From positions 168,762-232,761 of the forward strand of contig JABMCL010003290.1 of the NCBI GenBank assembly GCA_018857735.1: 64,000 nt of DNA, written 5' to 3'. Positions 1 to 10,159 of this stretch are shown one piece after another. The position numbers were made by a program, and so were the translations under genes. The notes under the pieces are model-generated. The model worked only from the letters and a program-made list of their open reading frames with translations, searched no databases and was not told where the DNA came from. The stretch comes from Alviniconcha marisindica (lineage: Eukaryota > Mollusca > Gastropoda > Provannidae). Every line of letters begins with the position of its first letter. The first letter of the stretch is position 1.

Positions 1-1094
1 CACTCCATCAAACAATAAATCTGTGTGTGGTAATAAAGTAACAAACAGTTGGTCTTGTCAGTGATTGGTGCTGTGGGCAGTTTGCAAAAAACAAATGCTT
101 GTTAGAGAAAAATAAATGCCCAGTAGATCAAATGTTGGTTATGCTGTGCATTTTGCGAACTGTGATGGACACCTGCATGTTACAGTATGGCCAAACTGGG
201 TGGTAATATTGTAACAAACATCTTCTTATGACTTACAACTTGAACACATGTTGAGCTCATTTAAGTAAAGAAACTGGCAGGAAACAAAAATGGTATGCGA
301 CCATGTAAGTGCAGAGTAAATCTAAAGCAGTATTATTATTAACACTGACAAGGCATCAATGGAACATTTTTCCTTTTACGTTACTATCAGTCCTAGCAAT
401 GACTCCATCCTGCAGAGTTTTGCTGCTGGGGATCTTGTCCGAATTTCCCCCTGGCCATCAGCCACCTTCATTGTTGTTGAAAACAATAACAGGCGAATGG
501 AAATATATGAGAACAGAATGCCACTGTTGTTAAAAAATCCTATTTGTTATTTAGCTTGATGAGAACAAGCAAGTTTAATTTCACTTTTCTCTCTCCATGC
601 ATATGGTAGTACGCTTCCTATTTTTTTTCTTTTCTCTTTTTCAAATTTGATTTTCATTTTTCCTCAACCGACAAAATATATCATCACTTTTGAAGTCTGC
701 AGCATCAGTCTTCACAAACTGACACTCATGATGACAAAAGAATATCACAGGTCACTGGTATGTATAAAACATGCAGTATGCTAGCGCTCTGCGGTAAGGC
801 TAGTTTTTCTTTGCATGAATTACAATCTCTTGTTGTACTACCAGACACAACAGTTATTTTATGCTTTTATTGTTTCTTGTTGACACAGATTACCAGGGAA
901 ATAAGGTGTCAAAAACATGTCCTGCTTTGGTAAAAAAATTAGCAGCATTCAGCCACATATTGTACGATATCAGTTTTGAAAAACAATCCTACCACTTGAG
1001 TCTCTATTTTTTATATACTGGCAAGGCAATGACATTTGACAGCACCTGCATCATTTGTAATAGCAGTAACCTGTATAGTTTTGATGAACCAAGG

Positions 1095-1096
<2 letters not shown>
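1..1096. other. Unassigned AT-rich sequence
   Basis: No exon, RNA gene or recognisable element was found here. Open frames are short and lack coding character. The stretch ends in the (AT)n tract that precedes a repeat element. Confidence 0.5.

Positions 1097-1130
<34 letters not shown>
1097..1130. repeat. (AT)n microsatellite
   Basis: This is an uninterrupted AT dinucleotide run that turns into a short (GT)n and then directly into the GTGCCAAAAGGTGC terminus of the next repeat element. Confidence 0.95.
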
Positions 1131-1136
<6 letters not shown>

Positions 1137-1139
<3 letters not shown>

Positions 1140-1735
1140 CCAAAAGGTGCTGCTAAGAAGGCGGACATTAAAGTGAAAAATAAAAGCAAAAACGTCATTT
1201 AGCAAGTAACATTACAAAATTTGTATGCATTTCAGGTCTTAAAAAGATAACTTGATGAAGCGAGTCTGAGAAGAAGACATTTAAAGACAGACACTGTTGG
1301 ATGGATACAATGTTTGTTTTTATTTTATTTTTGAATTTAATAATTGCCATCAGTCTGCAGGAAAAATAAACATCCATCATTCATGACAATACAGTAAAAC
1401 TTAAATTGACTCAATTCACTTTTTACTTTATATTCAAAATCGTAACAATGATATCCTCTGTTACATCTGACAGCTTGCCACCTTAAATGTTTTTGATAAA
1501 ATGAAAAAGAAACACATGACTCAATCAAAAATAGGATGTGTTTATTAGAATTTATTAAGCAAAGTTATTTCCATGACTGCAGCATGAAATAAGGTCATCA
1601 AAGATATTTTTAATATTCTATCTGTCAGATGTAACCATTATTGGATGGACACATTTCCCATGCTCACAATACACAGCTTATTACAATAACAGTGCCAATT
1701 TCCCTACACTGTAACAAAATGTTATCAGCTGCTTT
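1137..1735 (+). mobile_element. Repeat element, GTGCCAAAAGGTGC terminus (copy 1)
   Basis: The segment starts with GTGCCAAAAGGTGC. It matches, in reverse complement, 34200-34846 over about 600 bases with roughly 85% identity by eye, including the stretches about cell-like AAAATAAACATCCATC and TAGGATGTGTTTATTAG. It carries several copies of a short motif near CTGTYGGATGTAAC (around 1296, 1463 and 1619). No transposase was seen, so it is likely non-autonomous. Similarity stops near 1735, so the far end is undefined. Confidence 0.7.
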
Positions 1736-1751
1736 AGTAGTGGTTATCAGT

Positions 1752-2159
1752 TCATGGGGTACATGCAGCTCTCATAATAGGTTCCACCAGTTTTGTGAAG
1801 GCGTCCATTTTGTGCTGTTTGCCAAACCAACACGAACACTTAAAACACGACTTTGTTGGATCAAAGCCTGCTGGTGTCCCTACAGCCAGTTCAATGTCAG
1901 CAAAATTATCTCTTTTTTTATCACTCGAAGCAGTCAGTCGGAATGTCGCACACAAAAGGAGCCTCTGAGCCAGTCTGACCATTAGCAAGCAATGTGACAC
2001 GCCCAGTTGCTTTTTGTTTGTCATTGTTGTTGCTATTGTATGTGTGTGTGTGCGTGCATGTGTGTTAGGGAGTCTTGTATGTTTTTGCTTTGAGGGTGGA
2101 ATAACAAATGTATATGTGTAAGATATGAATTTTTTGTTAATATCCAAGGAGGCAGTCAT
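1752..2159 (-). other. Unassigned open frame, possible exon
   Basis: The minus strand is open for 135 codons. The C-terminal 75 residues have mixed, protein-like composition (FADIELAVGTPAGF, CFKCSCWFGKQHKMDAF) and end in a stop at the low-coordinate end. The N-terminal part reads through a (CA)n tract and is unlikely to be coding. It lies immediately beyond the conserved part of the neighbouring repeat element, so it may be the element's cargo, a captured exon, or chance. No family was recognised. Confidence 0.25.
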
Positions 2160-3350
2160 TTTGGGTCACAAATATCATTCAAATCAATCAGCTTAATCAA
2201 TTTAATGACTGAAGCCAAAATTTGTAACAAAAGTGAGTTTTATTAGTCTGTAAAAGGTGAGTTGTCAGACACAATCAGTTGTTTTGCCAACATCAGCAAG
2301 GAGGAAGCCTGCAGGGTGTTACTCAGAAACTAGATCTAGATCAAATGGCAACTGGTGCATAAGCATACTGAAAGACACAAATGTGATAAAACTCACTTTT
2401 GGTTACAAATCTTGGCTTTACTTGCTTGACATGACTCAGTTTGGATGTTTCTGATATTTATGACCCAAAATGGCATTTAAAATGTCCCAGGAATTTCCAA
2501 CCAAGGAGGTCCTTGGATATTACCAAATTATCTTCTTCTTCTTTTCTTTTTTGTGGCATGCATGAAAATTCTGCTCCAGTCAGCACTGATCAGTCTGATG
2601 TGGTCAAGAAGACTCCAAAAGCCATTGGAACACACCATTTGAAGTGGTAGTCGCAGTCTGTATGTTTTCTCTTTCACAATGCCATGTTTCTGTCTACTCA
2701 GTTCTGCATAATCCAATTATCTGTAGACAAACTGAACACTAAACTTTGATGAAATTATTTCACAATGTAGCTTATTCTATTTTGAACTAAGAAATCTTTA
2801 GATTTATGAGGTTTTGTAACAATAAGATCATGTTAGTTGTTACTATGGATGAAGACACGAATTCTGACACTCTTGGATTTGGGGGGTAGGGGAGGTAAAT
2901 CCTGCACTGTGATAACCAGACATGTCACAGCATTACAAAATTGGGTTGAGAATAAAGCCAAAACCCTACTGTGGCATTTGGAAGCAAAAAATCAAAGTAT
3001 AGTGCAGAAACTTTGACAGAAAAAGGTCATATTTTCTTCATTTCTTAGATCTTCCACATTAGAAGTACACTACCATCACTGGGAACAAATGCCTCACAAT
3101 ACTTTGACTCTGTTTGTTTTAGACAGGCATTTGGACAAACACTCACTATTAACTTTAACTGTTATGATTTCCTGGTGATTTAAGTCAGGTGTTTTTCTAC
3201 CATGCTTTGGTGTCTTCAGTAGGTGTAAAAGACAGTTCCCTTACATCAAGGGCTGTAACTCTGGTGCATCCCAAAAGATTTCTTGGCAACAAGTTGTAAC
3301 ATGTTTGGCATACTCTAAGGAACACTCTATGGCTAGTTTAGCTGAGTACT
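2160..3350. other. Unassigned intergenic sequence
   Basis: No exon or element was identified. The sequence is AT-rich and ends in a poly-G tract (3354-3380). Confidence 0.5.
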
Positions 3351-3404
3351 GGGGCTGGGGGGGGGGGGGGGGGGGGGGGGTGCAAAATTACTTCTTGGAC
3401 TAAA

Positions 3405-4244
3405 TCAACAAATCAAGAGAAAGCAAGATATAATTTCCACCAATTCTGCAACTTTTATTTCTTTTTCAAACTTGTTGTAGTGAAGCAGCCACGATTTGTC
3501 CTGCCACAACTCTTGTCTCTTCTCGTGCACTGAGTGAAGCAAATGCCACAGGATCTCTCTGTAGACTTGCTGATTGATCATCTGGCCCTGTGGCAAGAAC
3601 TCACTACGGACGATGCCTCTGACATCGAAGCACGTGATCAACATGATTTTGACTTTTGATTTTGACTGTCTTGCTTTCTTCAGCCTCGGCGATGTCAGAG
3701 ACTTCCACTGACAGCTCTGGCACTTGGTTTCCGGGTTGTACTCAAAAATCCATGTCTCATCACCAGTGATGACTCTATGAAGCAAGTCTGGTTCAGTTTG
3801 AAGACGCTTGATGATGTCCTGACACACCTGCATGCGGCACTCCTGATCATCATTCAGCAGCCTTGGCACCATTTTTGCGCAGATTTTCCGCATGCCCAAA
3901 TCTTTGGTGATAATCTTCCAAACACTGTCCTTTTTTAAGTCCAGCTGACTTGCAATCATTCAAACAGTCAACCGACGATCGCCACGCACCACCTGCCTTT
4001 CCCAGTCAACATTGACCTCAGTCCTGCTTGTTGAAGGCCTCCCGTTCCTGGAGTCATCTTCCACCTCCTCACGCCCCTCTATGAACTTCTTGTGCCACTC
4101 AAAAACACATGTGCATGACATGGTGTTATTTCCATACACTTGCTGAAGCATTTTAAGTGCTTGTGACGGAGTTTTCCCCAACCTGACCAAACATTTCAGG
4201 TTTCTTCGTTGCTCAGTGTTCATTGTTCGTTCCTCAGTGTTCAT
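3405..4244 (-). pseudogene. Mariner transposase pseudogene (SETMAR/GVQW3-like group)
   Basis: This was a cut-and-paste transposase of the Tc1/mariner superfamily, which would bind its inverted repeats and excise the element. The N-terminus has the mariner helix-turn-helix region (RRNLKCLVRLGKTPSQAL, then VFEWHKKFIEGREEVEDD and GRPSTSR). The second part has the catalytic-core entry RVITGDETWIFEYNPETK with the first aspartate, and KSKVKIMLITCFDVRGIV. One in-frame TGA at 3960-3962, at the position that is usually Arg in the LTVRMIA block, splits the frame. The core then breaks: the HHDNAP block is replaced by LHYNKF and the frame runs into a short tail, so the second and third catalytic Asp are missing. 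It is dead. It sits just downstream of the poly(A) signal of the TAF6L-like gene. Confidence 0.9.
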
Positions 4245-4457
4245 AGCTGAAGGACCTGAAAAAGAGGAGGTGTAAACAAAAGCATGTGAAACAAATTCAA
4301 TGGTTGCAGAAAGCTAAGATTACAGTTATATACTCCCAAGATATCATGTTAGATGATAACACAATCCGCTTATCCGTCTTTCGCCCATATCTCACATAGC
4401 ACACCCAGTCCCGTTACTTTTCAGAAAGACCTCATAATTTAGTAATAATACTACAAG

Positions 4458-4485
4458 AGCCCCCCCCCCCCCCCTCCCCCCCCAA
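4458..4485. repeat. Poly-C tract
   Basis: The run of C is broken once by T. Its length is probably uncertain in the assembly. Confidence 0.9.
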
Positions 4486-4565
4486 CCAATCCAGTTAAAA
4501 AAGGAAACCAACATGGCTTAGGAGTTCAAAATCAAAACAACAAAGTACTTTGAAAAAAATGAAGT

Positions 4566-4571
4566 TTTATT
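4566..4571 (-). terminator. Poly(A) signal AATAAA of the TAF6L-like gene
   Basis: On the minus strand AATAAA lies about 225 bases after the stop codon at 4795-4797 and is followed by a T- and GT-rich stretch. Cleavage would be expected near 4545-4555. The 3' untranslated region contains no obvious repeat. Confidence 0.65.
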
Positions 4572-4794
4572 GCATAACAATGATAAATATTGATAGAACC
4601 ACCATATGAAGTCTGCAAACAGAAATGTTCCATGTTTCAGGCCAACCTGTGTCCTCATGTGGCACACCCTTTAAACCTTGAAGGATTCCTCAGGGGAAGA
4701 ACGTAACATTCATAAAAGAAAGGACAGAATCAGAAATGTAATGAACAAAGTAAAATTATAGTACAACACTTACATTTACAGTCACAGGCTCTGG

Positions 4795-4886
4795 TCAGGT
4801 TGATTCTGGTGTTTCAGCTGACTTTGAGTCTGAGGGCATACACAGTGTTGGTCCAGCAATCTGTGTACTGTGAGGTCCACTTGGGC
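4795..4886 (-). CDS. Terminal coding exon, probably of the TAF6L-like gene (exon 4)
   Basis: The minus strand shows a strong acceptor (pyrimidine tract ending CTTTTTCTGTAG) at 4887-4888. It is followed by two bases that complete a codon, then 29 codons and a TGA at 4795-4797. The tail is Ser/Pro/Thr-rich (for example STQIAGPTLCMPSDSKSAET). Its phase fits exon 3 at 15199-15352, which ends with one base of a Gly codon. An AATAAA follows downstream. I assign it to the TAF6L-like gene only because strand, phase and position agree; the tail itself shows no family signature. It could be an alternative short 3' end of a longer gene, or the end of an unrelated transcript. Confidence 0.5.
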
Positions 4887-4899
4887 CTACAGAAAAAGA

Positions 4900-7070
4900 C
4901 AATTTAAAATTATTATTTTTTGTCTCTGTTAACTTGCTAAGTGTTATTACTTTACCTGTTTAACAGAATTACTATTATGAAAATAGATTACTGCTCTAGA
5001 GCTCACTCGATCACTATTATCAGCCTCATATAATGTTAATTAAACTACCTCACTTCCATTTTTTTCTCTCATGTAAACTCTCAGCTGATAATAATTTAAA
5101 ATCATAATTTTTCTGAGCATTATTTTGCTAAGTACTGTATTACTACTACTACTACATTAGTGTTATAACTCAGTCCCATATAAGTTGTTTTTTTCCACAG
5201 AGAGACCTGTTTTTTTATATATATTATCAGCTGATTATTATTATTATCAGCTGAGAATATAGACCCATTCTCAAAACCTGAACTGGGCGAATGGTCTCAT
5301 GTTTGCCCACGCTAAAAGTAAACCTACGATTATACTATGCATCTCAGTTTTGTTTTATTGTGTTGTACATTCAATAAAGAAATACATATGATAACCATGT
5401 GTTTGTTACTTGCGCGAAAGTGCGGTTTATTTGTGTGAATGAACTCAAATTTGTGTAAACACTCCATGTGAAAACGTGACGCCGGCACCAATGTTTAAAT
5501 GAACTTAAAGTGACTCACCACTACTGAGTTCTATCAAAAACTAAATTGTTTTATGGATGAATAATACTTTTATTCTTCATCCTATTAAAAAAAAAAGTGG
5601 AAACTTTTTGTATGTTATTTATATTATGGAGTACTGAATATCGGCGATCGGTCTTGACACGTCCCGTCATTAAAAAGCTTGACTCAGCTCATAAATGAAT
5701 AAATTGCTGTAACAAGTCCATCAATGTGTGTGTCTTGACAGCAGGAATAGTCTGCATCGTTTATTTCAAATGTTCTGTGGTTTATTTAGCTTTACTCTCC
5801 ATGTTTTTATTTCAACAATAGTGTCTTGTCATGTCATCATGACCAATCAAATTTGAAACCTAAACGAACTACTCAATATGTTCCAATCCTAGTTTTGTAG
5901 TACCAGGTGACCCGGAAGTAGTCAGCTTTAATTTGATGTAAAAAAATGGCGAAAACCAGGCATGGTTAGCGATTTTCTTTTCTTGTCATCAACAAATCCC
6001 GTCCAAACATTACGTCACGTCCAATCACATTTACAGTGCTTTTACACAAGTTTCACACTATTTAGTGACTAAATCATGGCTAATTTCCATGTATGGAATG
6101 ATCAATGTGGCAACAATGTAGTCCACGTCAAAGGCAGATAGTTTCGGTTGCACACTGTTCAAATTTGAAGACGACAAGTTTAGTGACAAAAACCAAATTC
6201 CTGTCATAATTGCGACCGAGCACATGGTCAATTTTACCAAATTAGGACTGAGATTTCATCAAAATGTTTCTTTAATTAAAAATGCTTATTGTAATTGTGA
6301 AACACCAATCTTGTTTCAGCTTTTCAAACAGAATTTGGTGACTGTTTTAGAAATGGAAAAGAAAAAGACAATGAAAGAAAAGAAAAAGAACAATAATAGA
6401 TGTATAATAGTAATACAGTAATAGTTTTTAGCACCCTGCTATATCTGTCATGCTTGTATGATACTGCAGTGTCAAAGTTTTGACTGCATCAAAGTAGAAA
6501 TAAATCAAATGTAAATTTTTTATCACATAATTCATTAATAGACTGTTTTGAGATTTTTGACTGGACGTGATGATGACAATTTTTTTCTTAATCTCTGATG
6601 TTATTGAATTTTTTGCATCTTTTCTGGTTGTTATACTGCATATGAAATAAACAGTATCTGTACCATGTATAAGCTGTGTTTGTTAATTACTATCAATATT
6701 TTGCTTAATGTAAAGCACAAATAATTAAAGGACTTTTGTTGGACGTTACTGATGACATTTGTTTTATTCAAAATCAATGGAAAGAAATCATTTATAAGTC
6801 TTATTTCAGCTGGTGACAGCAACACACATCTTTCAGTTAATATATATTTAACAACTGATTATGTTAATACTTTGTTTGACCACTTTTCATGTCATCAGTC
6901 ACATCCGATCAAGGTAGGCAGTTTCAATAAAATCGCCTTCAACATCTTCTAGCTCTTATATTTAGAAAATATAAAAGTTAGACAACCCACTAATACTAAG
7001 CTTTCCATTTATATATGCTATTGATTTATTCCCTCTTGTGTCATACTTCACAGATGATGTTCTGAGAATG
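4900..7070. other. Intron/intergenic, no element assigned
   Basis: AT-rich sequence with no supported exon. Around 5900-5960 a CCGGAAGTA (ETS-type site) precedes a short ATGGCGAAAACC, but the frame stops after seven codons, so no gene is called. If exon 4 is correctly assigned, this lies in intron 3 of the TAF6L-like gene. Confidence 0.4.
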
Positions 7071-7072
7071 GG

Positions 7073-7074
<2 letters not shown>

Positions 7075-7128
<54 letters not shown>
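7075..7128. repeat. (AT)n microsatellite
   Basis: About 27 uninterrupted AT units. Confidence 0.95.
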
Positions 7129-7131
<3 letters not shown>

Positions 7132-7884
7132 GTATTTACTACTGTCCATGAGGCCTCCACTTATCAAAAGTTGGATATGAGATCTTGTTTGTACACAAAG
7201 AGATACAAACCACAAACCCACATACAATTGCAAACACAACAACAAAACAACATGATTAATATATTGTTAGTTGTAGGGACAACAGTCAAGCCTCATGACT
7301 TTTTACACCCATCTCCAATAAATTCTGCATTATATGTTGTTATTATGTTTGTTTTGGTGGGCTTATGCAGATTTCTCTTGGCAGATTATTTTGCTTACTC
7401 AAGTTACTTACAAGATAGTTGCACACTTTGATCTAGCTTAAAATCCATAGATCTATTTCAAGGTGATTTCTGAATTTCAAGTCATTATTCTCTTACAGTT
7501 TACCATCTCTAAATCTAAACAAATTCAGTGAATATTGTAATTAATGGTACACACACACTGCTGAAGAGCATGTAAACAGGGTGTAGTGTTTTTGTTTTTG
7601 AGGCTACCCTCCTGATGTCAAAAATATGGACACTGTATTAATTATCAGTTTATATGAGAAATTATCAACACCTCACCATATATGAAGCAATCTTCAGTGA
7701 AATGTCTGGAGAAGATTGTCAATTGCTACCCACAGTCCAATGTGAGTGATGGAATAGAGCAACCGGCTTCATTATTCTTAGTTCTATATTCGATCCTCTG
7801 CCTGCACTGATCTGCTTTTGGTAAGCCATGATGGTACCGATGATGCAGCAGAGGCTACTAATGATTTTTTTACATTTCTTCTTC

Positions 7885-8563
7885 TTAACCCCTTCACTGC
7901 CAGACTTTGTGCACACTATATGCCAGCAAAATTCTGAACAGATTATGTGTGTACACTCTTTTTCATGTGGTTCTCTCAGTTGAAGAAATATAATCATAAA
8001 ACTGCACATGATAGTTGGGCATACATTATACCCTGGTTGAAAAAAAATGTATAATTTATATCAACACTGTCAAAAATAAATAAAGATCACTTCTTTCATT
8101 GTCTGAGGGAGCATGACAGTCATTCTTCATTCACCACATTATTTTGGAAAAATATTACCATCTTCTTCCTCCCCACTACTACCCTGACTTTCATCACTGT
8201 TGTATAAGTGTTTGATCGCCACTACTGGCATTATTTAAAACCTCATTCAAAATTTCAAATGCAATAAGATGTAGACAATACCTTTTTTGATCAATAGCCT
8301 TGATGCAGAAATGACAACAGAGCAAAACATTTACCCCCCAAAAATAAACTACAAAATTAAAAAATCACTCTCAGACTGCCATAAAGGAAGATAATACAAG
8401 GGAGGTAAGTCTAGCTACCATGTTTATGCCTGTAAGAGTCATTTCCCTTCAAATACAAAACCGAAAGTACACTTACCAACAGCCTGGAAATCTTCCAGGC
8501 CTGGGCATATAGCATGCACTGTGTGGCGTGGAAATCTTCTGGGCCAAGCAGTGAAGGGATTAA
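7885..8563. mobile_element. piggyBac-type MITE
   Basis: Both ends carry the TTAA target duplication (7885-7888 and 8560-8563). These are followed inward by inverted termini CCCCTTCACTGCCAG on the left and, on the other strand at the right, TCCCTTCACTGCTTGG. A second inverted block (CACACTATATGCC and its partner near 8505) lies inside. TTAA plus a CCC-start terminus is the piggyBac signature. At 679 bp with no long frame it is a non-autonomous derivative. Confidence 0.8.
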
Positions 8564-8916
8564 TCAAGAACATGGTGTAAATAATGAACGCTCGTAGCCA
8601 ATTCAGTCAGTCTGCCTTTCCAAATGGACACATCGCATGTGACCCCACCACTTGAAAAGACTGTAGTGCGCGAAAAAAAGAAGAAGTGTTTCTCAGGCAT
8701 AGCGTGCAGCTGGCAGTCCAGTATATATATAGGTCCATGCCCGAAGGTTTGATACTGCCACAGACCAGCACTTTTCAGCTGCCACCTCCATTCTGAAATC
8801 ATGGACTATATATGCCAGTACATAGATATAAGTCTGTGTCTGAAATGGTGTCCTACCCTCATGGGACTTCACTCTCCCAGAGTAAGAAAACACGGTCAAA
8901 TTATCTTCTGTTAATC

Positions 8917-9920
8917 AGGCAAGCTAACAAGCGGGCACAAAATGGCCAATAAACCAAAGGTAGAAAGAACACATGGTGAAAATGAAGGGGAAAAGAGAGT
9001 GAAAATAACAATAACACTTTCTGAAAAGAAAGAGAAGGCAAGTAATGTCAGTGAGCAACGGGACAAAGGCTGGATACAGGTAATCCATGTACACAATACA
9101 ACCCACTTAGCAGTGACAACACGGCAGGGCAACAGACGCTCACGAACTACCCCACACAAAGAATGAATGAGAGGTCACGTTAAACATCAAGACTACCCCC
9201 CTCACTCGTACATCGTAAATGAATGATATAACTCGAGAAACAAAAGGGCAAGCCAAGAGAAAAAACAGTGAATGGCAAGAACCGGTAACTAGCCCAACCC
9301 CAAACCCTAACCCAGGGAAGCCACAAAACCGCTAGTCTATTGAACTAGAACGAACAAACCGTTTTCATGTTTACATATGATGAAACAAACAAGGATAAAT
9401 TGGAAAAATAAAATAAAACACCCAATAAAAGGCAGGCTCCCTGATGAGGTCTAGCCTGTTGTGAAAGCTAGAGTAAACAGAATGAAAAAGACTGAAATGC
9501 CACGCACCGAACAATGTTCGAGAAAGATGAAATAACAAGGAGGAAATAAACAAAGGCAAATCCTTGGAGATTCGAACTGGAACTGTTTCCGAGTCAGTTA
9601 CCCTGTAAAGATGAAATAACAAGGAGGAAATAAACAAAGGCCCAACTACTGACAGTGACGTCGGAGCTTCATCCTTGGAGATTTGAACTGGAATTTTTTC
9701 AAAGTCGGTTACCCTGTGGCTACTAGCCATTTTGCAGCGACTCCCCAGAGTGACGTGGTGTGCATATGTGCACATGATTTTCAGCGTCATTGCGATGCTT
9801 TCAGTACGACAGAAAATGCCTGTTTTCATGCATTTATAACCCTCAGATCACAATTTCACCTACATCATTGTTCTCAACGAACTTTAATGGAAATCGTGTC
9901 AAAAATCACCCCAAACCTTG
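8917..9920 (-). mobile_element. Truncated copy of the AAGGACAAGTCC transposon
   Basis: This is the reverse complement of much of 39324-40240 (for example CACCCCAAACCTTGG at 9910, and CTTGCCTG/GGCCATTTTG at the other end). The inverted terminus is interrupted right after CCAAACCTTGG, and the right third of the full copy is absent. Internally about 75 bases (AGATGAAATAACAAGGAGGAA block) are tandemly duplicated at 9520-9690. The open frame at 9371-9829 is a shadow of the repeat and not a gene. Confidence 0.8.
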
Positions 9921-10159
9921 GTTGATTTATTTACCATTCTTCATCACACCAGACTGTGTTGCAAAGATCTGCAACAAGTTGCAAAGTTCTGTGATCATGT
10001 GAACCTAATGTTTCAAATTTCTGCAACTTGGAACTGGCACACCAAATCTACAAACCAATATTATTCAGTTGACTGCATTTTTCTTATAGTACTGTTGTTT
10101 ATGCAGCCTGTTTAATTTGTTAATACAGTCTGTAAATGTACCTGCACTTATATGCCAGA

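Noticed and set aside
5940..5980. ETS-like site followed by ATGGCGAAAACCAGGCATGG, a possible first exon on the plus strand
   Set aside because: The frame stops after seven codons and the following donor is weak.
9371..9829. 152-residue minus-strand frame, with a partner at 39460-39813
   Set aside because: The two frames are the same transposon sequence in two copies; the reading differs after small indels and contains no domain.
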